Shown here: piece by piece, positions 43,099 to 51,962 of the stretch | How the letters are laid out: each line of letters starts with the position of its first letter | Position numbering within the stretch: position 1 is the stretch's first letter | NCBI GenBank assembly: GCA_905142475.1 | Contig: LR990730.1 | Location: 248,001-312,000, forward strand | Length of the DNA: 64,000 bases | Direction: 5' to 3' | Source: Xanthomonas hydrangeae | GTDB lineage: Bacteria; Pseudomonadota; Gammaproteobacteria; Xanthomonadales; Xanthomonadaceae | Made by a program: the position numbers and the translations under genes | The notes under the pieces: generated by a model | What the model was told of the DNA's origin: nothing | What the model saw: the letters and a program-made list of their open reading frames with translations, nothing else | Databases searched by the model: none

Positions 43099-44124
43099 AT
43101 GAGCGATTCGACCCACAAGATCGCCGTCCTCGGCGCCGGTTCCTGGGGCACGGCCCTGGCCGCGCTGCTCGCCAGACACGGTCACCCGACCGTGCTCTGG
43201 GGGCGCGATGCGGCGATGGTGGATGCCATCGACCGCAATCACGAAAACGTGCGGTATCTGCCGGGCATTCCACTGCCCGAGTGCTTACGCGCGACCACCG
43301 ACCTGCAGCTGGCCGTTGCCGATGCAAGCTGGATCCTGGTCGTGGTGCCCTCGCATGCGTTCACCGAAACGATCCAGCTGATTGCACCGTTGCGTCCGGC
43401 CGGTGCCGGCGTTGCGTGGGCGACCAAAGGATTCGAGCCCGGTTCCGGGCGGTTCCTGCACGAAGTGGCGCGCGCCATCCTCGGCCCCAGCGTGCCGCTG
43501 GCGGTGGTGACCGGGCCGTCCTTCGCCAAGGAAGTCACGCTCGGTTTGCCGACCGCCATCACCGTGCACGGCGACGATGCGGCGTTTGCGCAAGTGGTGG
43601 CCGACGCCATGCACGGCCCCACCTTCCGCGCCTATACCGGCGATGACATGGTGGGCGCCGAACTCGGTGGCGCGATGAAGAACGTGCTGGCCGTGGCCAC
43701 CGGTGTGGCCGATGGCATGCAGCTGGGCCTCAATGCACGCGCCGGTCTGATCACGCGTGGCTTGAACGAGATGCTGCGCCTGGCGGCGGTGATCGGTGCG
43801 CGTCCGGAAACCTTGATGGGCCTGGCCGGATTGGGCGATCTGGTGCTGACCTGCACCGGCGATCTGTCGCGCAACCGGCGGCTGGGTCTGGCGTTGGGGC
43901 GCGGGCAGAGCTTGAACGATGCGATCCGCGAGATCGGTCAGGTGGTCGAGTCGGTGCAAACGGCCGATGAAGTCATGCGCCAGGCCGAACATCACGGCAT
44001 CGAATTGCCGATCTCCAACGCCGTACGTGCCGTGTTGCATGGCGAGATCACGCCGGAAGCCGCATTGAAGGAACTGTTGGCGCGCGAGCGCAAGCCCGAG
44101 TATCCGCAGGCGTTGTTTACCTGA
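43099..44124 (+). CDS. gpsA: Glycerol-3-phosphate dehydrogenase [NAD(P)+] GpsA
   Basis: 341 residues. Reduces dihydroxyacetone phosphate to sn-glycerol 3-phosphate for phospholipid synthesis; cytoplasmic. Motifs: NAD(P)-binding [25 protein letters not shown], the substrate/catalytic [29 protein letters not shown] (catalytic lysine) and [26 protein letters not shown] 43099 is chosen over GTG 43093. A strong bidirectional terminator ends the rhodanese-secB-gpsA unit. Confidence 0.97.
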   Translation: MSDSTHKIAVLGAGSWGTALAALLARHGHPTVLWGRDAAMVDAIDRNHENVRYLPGIPLPECLRATTDLQLAVADASWILVVVPSHAFTETIQLIAPLRPAGAGVAWATKGFEPGSGRFLHEVARAILGPSVPLAVVTGPSFAKEVTLGLPTAITVHGDDAAFAQVVADAMHGPTFRAYTGDDMVGAELGGAMKNVLAVATGVADGMQLGLNARAGLITRGLNEMLRLAAVIGARPETLMGLAGLGDLVLTCTGDLSRNRRLGLALGRGQSLNDAIREIGQVVESVQTADEVMRQAEHHGIELPISNAVRAVLHGEITPEAALKELLARERKPEYPQALFT

Positions 44125-44158
44125 CCGGCCTGCATCGCGTATCGCGTGGTGAAGTGAA

Positions 44159-44199
44159 AAACACTAAAAAGCCCGGCAATGCCGGGCTTTTTAGTGTTT
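44159..44199. terminator. Bidirectional intrinsic terminator after gpsA
   Basis: A perfect 19-bp stem AAACACTAAAAAGCCCGGC / GCCGGGCTTTTTAGTGTTT with a 3-nt loop (AAT), 34 nt after the gpsA stop. T-runs exist on both strands, so it can stop transcription from either side. Confidence 0.93.
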
Positions 44200-44375
44200 G
44201 CGCACCTTGTCGTTGCGTGCATCGAGGCGAACGCTTGTCGCGTCGCAGCCACGTGAACGTGCTGCGCACTACGTTCTAGCGCAACAGCCCGCAGACACGG
44301 CAACGGTCGAACCCACCGGCGTGGCGTATTGCATCTAGCGATCGAGTGCGCTGCATCGCAATCATCCAATCGCAC

Positions 44376-44409
44376 AAAAGAAAGAAGCCCGGTCGTGGGA
44401 CCGGGCTTC
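44376..44409 (-). terminator. Intrinsic terminator of ax21
   Basis: On the minus strand GAAGCCCGGTC (11 bp, 44409 to 44399) pairs with GACCGGGCTTC (44394 to 44384) around a CCAC loop, then TTTCTTTT, about 45 nt after the ax21 stop. Confidence 0.9.
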
Positions 44410-44454
44410 CAATGCAACGCGGGAGAGAGAGTCGCGTTGCGTTAAACGTGCTGC

Positions 44455-45051
44455 TTACCAGCTGAAGCGCGGGCCGACCGACCATTCCTTGTTGCCGTCG
44501 CCATCCATACGGATGTCGCCGTTGATGCCCCAGTTCTGGTTCAACTTCACCTGGGCGCCAAGGCGGCCGTAGAAGGTGTCGTCCAGATCGATGCCACGCT
44601 TCTTGGAGAAATCTTCGTAGCCAGCCAGCGCGTAGACTTCGAAATGCTCGCCGAACGAGTTACGCAGGCCAGCTTCGACGCTGAAACCGTCGAAATTGAT
44701 GTTCGGGGTGTCCAGGTCCAGCTTGCGATAGGCAACGCGCGCCAGCAGGTCGGTGCTGGTGGCCACTTCGTAGTTGTAGCCCACGCCCACGCCCCATTGC
44801 TGGAAGTCGGTGTTGGAGCTTTCGAACACGTTGTTGTTGTCGTCAGCGTTCTGCTTGCTGTAATCGCCAAACACGTGGATGTTCGGGGTGATGGCGTAGG
44901 AGCCCTTCACGCCCCAACCGTCAGCGTCGCGACCTTCGGTCGGCGTGCGCACATAGTCGCCTTCGACGAAGTTGTAGGAGAGGTTTTCAGCAGCGGAGGC
45001 CGCAAACGGCAGAGCTGCGAGAAGGCCGAGGGCCAGCAAAGAAGTCTTCAT
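44455..45051 (-). CDS. ax21: Ax21-family outer-membrane beta-barrel protein
   Basis: 198 residues. Signal peptide with cleavage ASA|AEN at about residue 20; the mature protein starts with AENLSYNFVEGDYVRTP, the peptide once named axYS22. The rest is an amphipathic eight-strand-type beta barrel (WGVKGSYAITPNIHVFGDYS, WGVGVGYNYEVATSTDLLAR, GRLGAQVKLNQNWGINGDIR) that ends in the aromatic residue W expected for outer-membrane insertion. Highly conserved in Xanthomonas and Stenotrophomonas. Original claims that Ax21 is the XA21 elicitor and a quorum signal were retracted; it is secreted or shed with outer-membrane vesicles. Its own terminator follows. Confidence 0.93.
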   Translation of the reverse strand: MKTSLLALGLLAALPFAASAAENLSYNFVEGDYVRTPTEGRDADGWGVKGSYAITPNIHVFGDYSKQNADDNNNVFESSNTDFQQWGVGVGYNYEVATSTDLLARVAYRKLDLDTPNINFDGFSVEAGLRNSFGEHFEVYALAGYEDFSKKRGIDLDDTFYGRLGAQVKLNQNWGINGDIRMDGDGNKEWSVGPRFSW

Positions 45052-45396
45052 GATCGAGATACCTGTACTTATTGATTTGGGCCGGCGCTGAGGCGGATGC
45101 CGTTCGCTGCCGAGATGTAAATTCTCCGTTATTCGATGGAACGCGACATGAATTTTGAACTGACTGGTGCATGAATCATCGCGCCTGGTTCAGTTCCGGT
45201 TTTTGTCATCAAGCTGCAATGCGTGTAGCGCACAGGCAAAGCGTGATCGGGTGGGGGTTACTTCGCGACGATGTGATACGCGCGTGTAGAAACACCTGTT
45301 TTGCAGCGTTTTTGCCGTTTGCATCGAGGCGAGGACATTGCACTGACGCTGCGGCTGGGACCATGCAGGATTGTTGAACATCTCTGGAGCTGCATT
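45052..45396. other. Divergent promoter region ax21/poxB
   Basis: 345 bp without a gene, AT-richer at 45110-45180, where the ax21 promoter must lie (minus strand). The poxB side has GGAG 8 nt before GTG 45397. No operator or consensus promoter could be named with confidence. Confidence 0.55.
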
Positions 45397-47124
45397 GTGG
45401 CGAAGAAAAAGACGTTGGCGCGGTTTCTGGCCGAGACGCTGCAGAGCGCGGGTGTGGAGCGGATATGGGGTGTGACCGGCGACAGCCTCAACGGCTTGAC
45501 CGATGCCTTGCGTGAGATGCAGACGATCGAATGGATGCATGTGCGCCACGAAGAAGTCGCCGCATTCGCCGCTGGCGCCGAGGCTGCAGTGACCGGCCAG
45601 CTGGCCGTGTGTGCGGGCAGCTGCGGGCCGGGCAATCTGCATTTGATCAACGGGCTGTTTGATTGCCATCGCAGCCGTCAGCCGGTGCTGGCGATCGCTG
45701 CGCATATTCCCTCGTCCGAGATCGGGCTGAGTTATTTTCAGGAGACCCACCCGCAGGAGTTGTTCCGCGAGTGCAGTCACTTCGTGGAGTTGGTGACCAA
45801 CCCGGCGCAGCTGCCGGAAGTGCTGCATCGGGCGATGCGCACCGCCATCCTGCAGCAGGGTGTGGCGGTGGTGGTGATCCCCGGCGATATCGCGTTGCTG
45901 GAAATGGACAAGCACGTGTCCAGTGCCTGGCCGCAATTGCGCCAGCCGCGCGTGCTGCCAGCCGCCGAAGACGTGGCGCAGTTGGCCGAGCTGTTGCAGC
46001 AAAGCGAGGCGATCACGCTGTTGTGCGGCAGCGGCTGCGCGGGTGCACACGATGCGGTGGTGGCATTGGCCGACACCCTGGGCGCGCCGATCGTGCACGC
46101 GTTGCGCGGGAAAGAATATGTGGAGTGGGAGAACCCGTTCGATGTCGGCATGACCGGTTTGATCGGTTTTAGTTCCGGCTACCACGCGATGCTCAACTGC
46201 GACACCTTGATCATGCTGGGCACGGATTTTCCGTATCGGCAGTTCTACCCGAAGGACGCGACCATCGTGCAGGTGGATCGCGACCCGAGCGCATTGGGAC
46301 GGCGCACGCCCTTGCAACTGGGGATCGCGGCGGATGTGGGCGAAACCATTGCCGCCTTGTTGCCGCACCTGCAGCGACGCGAGAAACGCGACTTCCTGGA
46401 GAAATCGCTTGCGCACTACCGCAAGGCACGCGAGGGGCTGGACGATCTGGCGGTGCCGGCAGACCCGGGCGAGCCGCTGCATCCGCAATTCGTGGCGCGG
46501 ATGATCAGCCAGATTGCCGACCAGGATGCAGTGTTTACCTGCGATGTCGGCACGCCGACAGTGTGGGCCGCGCGCTATCTGCGCATGAACGGACAACGCC
46601 GTTTGCTCGGCTCGTTCAATCACGGTTCGATGGCCAATGCGATGCCACAGGCGCTGGGCGCACAGGCGGCGTTTCCAGGCCGTCAGGTGATTTCGCTGTC
46701 TGGCGATGGCGGCTTTGCGATGTTGATGGGCGATTTCATCTCGCTGGCGCAGCTGCGTCTGCCGGTGAAGATCGTGGTGTTCAACAATGCCTCGCTGGGA
46801 TTTGTGGCGATGGAGATGAAGGCCGCGGGTTATCTGGATACCGGCACCGAGTTGCGCAATCCGGACTTCGCTGCGATGAGCAATGCGATGGGCATTTTGG
46901 GCATCCGTGTGGATGAGTCGTCGCAGCTGGAACGTGCATTGCGGCAGGCCTTTGCGCATTCCGGCCCGGCGTTGGTGGATGTACGCATCGCCACGCAGGA
47001 ACTGGCAGTGCCGCCGGCGATCAAGTTGGAACAGGCCAAGGGGATGGGCCTGTATCTGCTCAAGGCGGTGATGAGTGGGCGCGGCGATGAAGTGATCGAT
47101 CTGGTCAAGACCAATATGCGTTAA
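45397..47124 (+). CDS. poxB: Ubiquinone-dependent pyruvate dehydrogenase (pyruvate oxidase) PoxB
   Basis: 575 residues from GTG 45397 (GGAG upstream), the length of E. coli PoxB (572). TPP- and FAD-dependent peripheral membrane enzyme turning pyruvate into acetate and CO2 while reducing ubiquinone. Motifs: [14 protein letters not shown] and [16 protein letters not shown] (TPP activation glutamate), [19 protein letters not shown] region, and the TPP-binding [29 protein letters not shown] split over the window 46700-46790. The C-terminal lipid-binding helix region (about 550-575) is present. In E. coli poxB is a stationary-phase gene; here the promoter was not identified. Confidence 0.93.
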   Translation: MAKKKTLARFLAETLQSAGVERIWGVTGDSLNGLTDALREMQTIEWMHVRHEEVAAFAAGAEAAVTGQLAVCAGSCGPGNLHLINGLFDCHRSRQPVLAIAAHIPSSEIGLSYFQETHPQELFRECSHFVELVTNPAQLPEVLHRAMRTAILQQGVAVVVIPGDIALLEMDKHVSSAWPQLRQPRVLPAAEDVAQLAELLQQSEAITLLCGSGCAGAHDAVVALADTLGAPIVHALRGKEYVEWENPFDVGMTGLIGFSSGYHAMLNCDTLIMLGTDFPYRQFYPKDATIVQVDRDPSALGRRTPLQLGIAADVGETIAALLPHLQRREKRDFLEKSLAHYRKAREGLDDLAVPADPGEPLHPQFVARMISQIADQDAVFTCDVGTPTVWAARYLRMNGQRRLLGSFNHGSMANAMPQALGAQAAFPGRQVISLSGDGGFAMLMGDFISLAQLRLPVKIVVFNNASLGFVAMEMKAAGYLDTGTELRNPDFAAMSNAMGILGIRVDESSQLERALRQAFAHSGPALVDVRIATQELAVPPAIKLEQAKGMGLYLLKAVMSGRGDEVIDLVKTNMR

Positions 47125-47171
47125 CGCCATCGCCGCGTTCACCACTGCACGTCTTCATCGGACCCCTTCGC

Positions 47172-48614
47172 ATGCCTCGCTCGTTGTTGCGCCAATTGCT
47201 GTTGATCTGGGTGGTGGTTCTGGCCGCCTGCGTGGGCGTGGCCACGATGTTGTATGTCCTGTACCGACAAACAGAAGGCGTGCGACTGGATGAGGCGCGC
47301 CAGCAATTGAGCGCGCAGTGCACGCGCATCGTGCAGCGCTATGCCGGCGCAAGCGAGGCCGCGCGCAGTGGCGACAACGGCGCCGGGCTGGCAGCGGTGG
47401 TGGTGCAGTTGGTGCTGGCCGACGCGCCCGGCGTGGAAGGCGGGGTGTGGAATCTCGACAAGGGATTTATTGCCTATGCCTATCCCACCTACGACGGTAG
47501 CGATCACAAGACCGATATCCCCGCCGCCGAGTGGACCACGATCGTCAGTACTGCACGGCAAAGTGCGGTGGGTAACAAGGCGGTGGAATTTCGTCGCGAT
47601 GGCAGCCGCGAAGTGGTGTTGATCAGCGCCTGCCCGCTGGCCTCGGGCACCGCCGCATGGACCATGTCGCGAGTGCCGGCGAGCACCTCCGATGCCTGGC
47701 GGCCGTTGGTGATCGGCATGCTGCTGATCTTCGCCATGGTGGCGGTGTCGGCGATCGCGTTGGGCGTGGTGGTGCGGCGCTGGAGCCAGCGCCTGCAGCG
47801 GATCCAGCAGGCGCTCGCCGCCGATACCGAGCTCCCGCAGATACCGGTCACCGGCGCACCCGAGCTGGATCGGTTGGGCGCTGCGGTGAGCGACTACGCA
47901 CAGCGTAATGCGCAAGCGCTGGCGCAGACACGGCGGTTGGCCGACGAGCTATCCCGGCACGAACGTCTGGCCGCGCTTGGCCGCCTGACGGCGACGGTGG
48001 CGCATGAGATTCGCAACCCGATCGCCACCATGCGTCTGGCGGTGGAAAACGACATCGCCAGGCGGCAGAGCACGCCGGACGATGCTGCGCATGGCGAGCT
48101 GATGCTGGGCCAGATCCGTCGCCTGGATGGGGTGGTCGAAAGTCTGCTCGGCATGGTGCAGCCGATCCGTCTGCAGTTGGAAACGGTGGTGGTGCAGGAC
48201 TGGTTGGCGACCTTGCTGGATCCGGCCTTGCTACCGCCAGGCACGCCTGCGCCACAGCTGCGCGTGCCTGCTACGCCGTTGCAATGGACGCTCGACCCAC
48301 AGCAGCTCGGGCGCGCCGTGCACAATCTGCTGCGCAACGCGTTGCAGCACGCCGACGCAGGCAGCACGGTGACGTTGGAGGCCAGCGCCAGCGATGATTT
48401 GTTGCAGCTACAGGTCTGCAATCGTGGCGCGGCTATCGCCGAGTCCATTGCAGCGCAGTTGTTCGAGCCGTTCGTCAGCGGTCGCAGCGATGGCAATGGC
48501 CTCGGCCTTGCCCTGGTGCGCGAGATCGCGCGCGCGCATGGCGGGCAGGTGCGTTACGTACATGCCGATGGCATGACCCATTTCATTGTGGAGCTGCCAT
48601 GGCGCGCATCCTGA
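47172..48614 (+). CDS. Sensor histidine kinase of an orphan sigma-54 two-component system
   Basis: 480 residues. Two membrane helices (about 8-30 and 176-202) bracket a periplasmic sensor domain (about 31-175) of no recognised family. A cytoplasmic linker leads to a HisKA domain with TATVAHEIRNPIATMRLAVE and an ATPase domain with HNLLRNALQHADAG and GNGLGLALVREIARAHGG. It lies 47 nt after poxB and overlaps the next gene, its response regulator, by 16 nt. The signal is unknown; the periplasmic domain suggests envelope or external cues. Related kinases of this architecture pair with NtrC-like regulators. Confidence 0.9.
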   Translation: MPRSLLRQLLLIWVVVLAACVGVATMLYVLYRQTEGVRLDEARQQLSAQCTRIVQRYAGASEAARSGDNGAGLAAVVVQLVLADAPGVEGGVWNLDKGFIAYAYPTYDGSDHKTDIPAAEWTTIVSTARQSAVGNKAVEFRRDGSREVVLISACPLASGTAAWTMSRVPASTSDAWRPLVIGMLLIFAMVAVSAIALGVVVRRWSQRLQRIQQALAADTELPQIPVTGAPELDRLGAAVSDYAQRNAQALAQTRRLADELSRHERLAALGRLTATVAHEIRNPIATMRLAVENDIARRQSTPDDAAHGELMLGQIRRLDGVVESLLGMVQPIRLQLETVVVQDWLATLLDPALLPPGTPAPQLRVPATPLQWTLDPQQLGRAVHNLLRNALQHADAGSTVTLEASASDDLLQLQVCNRGAAIAESIAAQLFEPFVSGRSDGNGLGLALVREIARAHGGQVRYVHADGMTHFIVELPWRAS

Positions 48615-49939
48615 TCATCGATGACGACGCGGCGTTTCTTGCCACCTTGCAGGCAACGCTGCGCTCGCTCGGCCATACGGTGATCGCGGTCGATAACGGC
48701 GCCGATGGATTGGTGCGCTTGAACGAGGGCGGTATCGCGTTGGCGTTCGTGGACTTCCGCATGCCCGGCATGGACGGCATTGCGGTGTTGCGCGCGCGGG
48801 CGGACGATGCCCGTGCGCGTCGGGTGCCATTGGTGATGCTCACCGCATACGCGTCCAGCGGCAACACCATCGAAGCGATGACGCTGGGTGCGTTCGATCA
48901 CCTGGTCAAACCGGTGGGGCGTGCCGATATCGTCGAGGTGGTTGAGCGTGCATTGGCAAGTCGTGCGGACACCGACGCCGATACCGCGGCGACCGGGCTG
49001 CCTGAAGACGACGACGCCCTGATTGGCCACAGCCCGGCGATGCGTAACGTGCACAAACGCATCGGGCTGGCGGCAGCCTCCGATTTGCCGGTGTTGATCA
49101 CCGGCGAGACCGGCACCGGCAAGGAGCTGGCTGCGCGTGCCTTGCATCGTGCCAGCGCACGCGCGAATGCGGCGTTCGTGGCGGTCAATTGCGCCGCGAT
49201 TCCCTTGGAGCTGATGGAGAGCGAGTTGTTCGGCCATCGCAAGGGCGCGTTTTCCGGGGCGACCGGCGACCGTATCGGCCTGATTCGCGAGGCCGATGGT
49301 GGCACCTTGTTCCTGGACGAGATCGGCGACATGCCGCTGCCGATGCAGGCCAAGTTGTTGCGCTTTCTGCAGGAAGGTGAAGTCACGCCCCTGGGTGGCC
49401 GCGGCGCGCAGAAGGTGGATGTGCGCGTGCTGGCGGCCACGCATCGCGATCTGGCCGCGTGGGTGGCGGCTGGGCAGTTTCGCAGCGACCTGCGTTATCG
49501 CCTGAATGTGGTGCCGATCGAGCTGCCGCCGCTGCGCGAACGCGGGCAGGACATCGTGCTGCTTGCGCAGTATTTTCTGCGCACCGGCGAAGGTGCAGCG
49601 CGTGCGTTATCGCCGGACGCGCAAGCGAGGCTGCTGGCCTATCCGTGGCCCGGCAACGTGCGCGAGCTACGGAATGTCATGCAACGCAGTCAGCTACTGG
49701 TGCGCGGCCACAGCATCACCGCCGAGGATCTGGACGAGGCGCTTGGTCACAGTGCCGAGCAACCCATGACGACGGCGCCGGTGGAAGGCACCTTGCCCGA
49801 GGCAGTAGCGCGTCTGGAAAAGCAGATGATCCAGGACGCATTGGCGCACAGTGGCGGTAACCGCGCCGAAGCCGCGCGCCGGCTCGGCATTCATCGCCAG
49901 CTGCTGTATCGCAAGCTCGATGAGTATGGGTTGCAGTAG
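48599..49939 (+). CDS. Sigma-54-dependent response regulator
   Basis: 446 residues. Receiver domain with Asp52 (AFVDFRMPGMDG), AAA+ domain with Walker A GETGTGKE, loop ELFGHRKGAFSGA (serine instead of the threonine in GAFTGA, still found in active members) and Walker B GGTLFLDEIGDMP, then a C-terminal Fis-type helix-turn-helix (NRAEAARRLGIHRQLLYRKL). It overlaps the kinase gene by 16 nt. A consensus sigma-54 promoter lies 298 bp downstream in front of the next gene, so that gene is the probable target. Phosphorylation by the adjoining kinase is inferred. Confidence 0.94.
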   Translation: MARILIIDDDAAFLATLQATLRSLGHTVIAVDNGADGLVRLNEGGIALAFVDFRMPGMDGIAVLRARADDARARRVPLVMLTAYASSGNTIEAMTLGAFDHLVKPVGRADIVEVVERALASRADTDADTAATGLPEDDDALIGHSPAMRNVHKRIGLAAASDLPVLITGETGTGKELAARALHRASARANAAFVAVNCAAIPLELMESELFGHRKGAFSGATGDRIGLIREADGGTLFLDEIGDMPLPMQAKLLRFLQEGEVTPLGGRGAQKVDVRVLAATHRDLAAWVAAGQFRSDLRYRLNVVPIELPPLRERGQDIVLLAQYFLRTGEGAARALSPDAQARLLAYPWPGNVRELRNVMQRSQLLVRGHSITAEDLDEALGHSAEQPMTTAPVEGTLPEAVARLEKQMIQDALAHSGGNRAEAARRLGIHRQLLYRKLDEYGLQ

Positions 49940-50146
49940 TCGCAGCGATAAAACCGAATGCGATGTTTGCGGGCCGGCTTAGTCGGTGCTTTGGCTGCGA
50001 TGCAGTACGCGCACAGCAACACGCGCACATGTGGGTGATTGCATGCCGCCGTTGCCACACGTAGTGCTTGGCCACTGGCGCCACAGCAGACCTTGCGCCG
50101 GGAGAGTGCCTGCTTTCGCACAGTCATGCATAACGAGGCTGCAAAG

Positions 50147-50163
50147 TGTCTGCAAAGCAGACA
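50147..50163. promoter_or_regulatory. Candidate enhancer site for the orphan regulator
   Basis: TGTCTGCAAAGCAGACA is a perfect 17-bp palindrome whose centre is about 109 bp upstream of the predicted sigma-54 transcription start. This is the usual position of an upstream activating sequence. CTGCAAAG also occurs directly repeated 11 bp apart (50139 and 50150). Confidence 0.65.
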
Positions 50164-50236
50164 GTGGTGTATGAAACGCAGACGTTCATTCGCACTACTG
50201 CATGTGCAAAATCCTTGAAAAACAACGCATTCGACG

Positions 50237-50253
50237 TTGGCACGATTGCTGCT
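50237..50253 (+). promoter_or_regulatory. Sigma-54 promoter of the duplicated-domain genes
   Basis: TTGGCACGATTGCTGCT carries GG (50239-50240) and GC (50251-50252) with the obligatory 10-bp spacing and fits TGGCACG-N4-TTGCW except for C in place of the first T. Predicted start near 50264. Confidence 0.85.
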
Positions 50254-50298
50254 TTGTCTTCAGGGCAAGCGGCGCTCCTGCCGCCCTGGAGACATCAC

Positions 50299-51111
50299 AT
50301 GATTCGTCAGACCGCACTCGCTTTCGCACTGGCCTGCAGCGTGGCGACCGCCGCCGCGCAGGCTCCCACACCGCCGGCAGCACCGCTGGCGCCGCGTGCG
50401 CCGGTCGGCACGCCACCGCCGGCTCCGCCGCTGCCGCCCGCACCGCCTGCGCCGTTGGCCGCCACCCCGGTGCGCATCACCGGCACGGTCGAGCGCTTCA
50501 TGCTCAATCCCAATGGCGAGGTCGATGGCCTGTGGTTGCGCGATGGCACCCAGGTGGCGTTTGCGCCGCATCTGTCCGGCGAACTGCAGGCAGCCGTGCG
50601 CCGTGGCGATGCGGTCACCGTGCAGGGTTATCGTCTGGGCAGCCTGCCGGTGCTACGTGCCAGCAGCATCCGTTCCACGCGTGGTGGGCGCGAGGTGGTC
50701 GACCGCCCGCCGACGACCGCCGCGATGCCGCCCGCGCCTCCGGCACCCGCCGCATTGACGCCGTTGCAGGCTGAGGGACGCATCGAGCGGTTGGTCTACG
50801 GCCCCGGTGGCGAGACCAATGGTGCGTTGCTGAGCGATGGCACGCTGGTGCGGATGCCGCCGCATCTGGCGCTGCAGTTCGGCGATGTGTTGCGCACCGG
50901 TGCGCCGCTGAGCGTAAGCGGATTCGGTGTTGCCACGGCCACCGGCCGCGCCATCGAAGCCACGCAGTTGGGTCGCGATCGTGCCTCGCAGCGCGCCTTG
51001 TTCAGTCCTCCGCGCCCGGATGGTCCGGTGCCGCCCGCACCACCGGCGCCGCCTGTCCCGCCGGCCGCACCGCCACCGCCACCGCCGGCTCCGGCGCCGG
51101 CGCCGCGTTGA
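50299..51111 (+). CDS. Secreted Pro/Ala-rich protein with two copies of an undescribed GxxxR...DGTxVxxxPH domain
   Basis: 270 residues from ATG 50299 (GGAG 7 nt upstream). Signal peptide to about residue 20 (AAA before QAPTP). A proline/alanine-rich linker (21-56) precedes repeat 1 (58-125: GTVERFMLNPNGEVDGLWL, RDGTQVAFAPHLSGEL), a second linker, repeat 2 (156-224: GRIERLVYGPGGETNGALL, SDGTLVRMPPHLALQF), then a C-terminal tail of almost only Pro and Ala (237-269). The repeats look like small OB-like beta barrels. No known name or catalytic site. It sits directly under a sigma-54 promoter and next to a paralogue; envelope location is inferred from the signal peptide. Confidence 0.8.
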   Translation: MIRQTALAFALACSVATAAAQAPTPPAAPLAPRAPVGTPPPAPPLPPAPPAPLAATPVRITGTVERFMLNPNGEVDGLWLRDGTQVAFAPHLSGELQAAVRRGDAVTVQGYRLGSLPVLRASSIRSTRGGREVVDRPPTTAAMPPAPPAPAALTPLQAEGRIERLVYGPGGETNGALLSDGTLVRMPPHLALQFGDVLRTGAPLSVSGFGVATATGRAIEATQLGRDRASQRALFSPPRPDGPVPPAPPAPPVPPAAPPPPPPAPAPAPR

Positions 51112-51117
51112 TCCATC

Positions 51118-51141
51118 GCGCCGTCGCACACGCGACGGCGC
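51118..51141 (+). terminator. Hairpin between the two duplicated-domain genes
   Basis: Perfect 9-bp stem GCGCCGTCG (51118-51126) with CGACGGCGC (51133-51141), 6-nt loop, 6 nt after the stop. No T-run, so partial read-through into the next gene is likely, lowering its expression relative to the first. Confidence 0.6.
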
Positions 51142-51243
51142 TCACACCGTTCATCTCTATGCGCTTTTCCTGCCACGTGTCATGCGTGGCGAGGGGCGCG
51201 GCTTGCCGGCGTTGGCCGGTCCTATTTTCGTTGGAGTTCTTTC

Positions 51244-51858
51244 ATGCATTGGGTCGATCCTGATTTCCTTCCCGAAACCCGCGGCACGCTGGCGCGCTTT
51301 CTGCTCAATCCCAAGGCCGATATCGATGGCCTGCTGCTGACCGACGGCACCGAAGTGCACACACCGCCGCATCTGTCTGCCGCCTTGCTCAAGGCGCTCA
51401 AGCCCGGCAGCACGTTGACCGTGCGTGGCCTCAAGCCGCGCGATGTGGACATGCTGGTGGCGCTGGCGATCGATCCGGAAGGCGGCAAGCGCATTCTCGA
51501 TGAAGGCCCGCATGGGCCGCACGTCAAACCCAAGCCCAAACCGCCTGCCGGCAAGCCACCCAAGCCGCAACGTACCCAGCACAGCGGCACCATTGCGCGG
51601 TTGCTGCACGGCCCGCACGGGCAAGTGCATGGCGTGTTGCTCGATGACGGGGCCACGGTGCGGTTTCCACCGCATGCTGGCGCCGACTTTTCCAAGCAGC
51701 TGATCGTCGGCAAGGCGCTGGTTGCAGAAGGCGAGACCCAGGCGACGCCGCACGGCGTGCTGATCCACGCGCATGCGTTGGGCGCCAAGGCCGCGTCGCT
51801 GAAGCAGATCGAGCATCCGCATGGCCCGGGTGCACATAAGCCCAAGCCCAAGCACTAG
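51244..51858 (+). CDS. Cytoplasmic paralogue with two copies of the same undescribed domain
   Basis: 204 residues from ATG 51244 (TTGGAG 8 nt upstream). No signal peptide. Repeat 1 (about 12-76: GTLARFLLNPKADIDGLLL, TDGTEVHTPPHLSAAL) and repeat 2 (about 112-178: GTIARLLHGPHGQVHGVLL, DDGATVRFPPH) are joined by a lysine/proline/histidine-rich linker (86-111), and the tail HPHGPGAHKPKPKH is also rich in these residues. The shared signature is G-x-[ILV]-x-R-[FL], G-[LAV]-x-L-x-D-G-[TA]-x-V-x(3)-P-H. Its basic linkers contrast with the neutral Pro/Ala linkers of the secreted paralogue. Function unknown; basic tails could bind nucleic acid or acidic polymers. Confidence 0.78.
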   Translation: MHWVDPDFLPETRGTLARFLLNPKADIDGLLLTDGTEVHTPPHLSAALLKALKPGSTLTVRGLKPRDVDMLVALAIDPEGGKRILDEGPHGPHVKPKPKPPAGKPPKPQRTQHSGTIARLLHGPHGQVHGVLLDDGATVRFPPHAGADFSKQLIVGKALVAEGETQATPHGVLIHAHALGAKAASLKQIEHPHGPGAHKPKPKH

Positions 51859-51962
51859 GTGCCCGCGATGCGGCTGCCGCGTTGGCGCGATGCGATCGCA
51901 ATGGGGTCGGCCATGCACGTCAGCGTGCGCAGTCGCTTTCCATCGTGTGACGGAGAACGCCG

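Larger units (their letters stand above)
44125..44454. other. Intergenic region with two terminators between gpsA and ax21
   Basis: 330 bp between convergent genes. It contains the gpsA terminator (44159-44199) and the ax21 terminator (44376-44409). Nothing else recognisable lies in the 175 bp between them. Confidence 0.7.
49940..50298. other. Regulatory interval holding a sigma-54 promoter
   Basis: 359 bp without a gene between the response regulator and the first duplicated-domain protein. It contains a 17-bp palindrome (50147-50163) and a sigma-54 promoter (50237-50253), with GCAGAC half sites also near 50181. The leader from the predicted start (about 50264) to ATG 50299 includes GGAG at 50288-50291. 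Confidence 0.7.

Noticed and set aside
50299-51111. Idea that the Pro/Ala-rich secreted protein is merely a low-complexity false gene
   Set aside because: It has a signal peptide, a ribosome site, a sigma-54 promoter and two conserved domains shared with a second gene.
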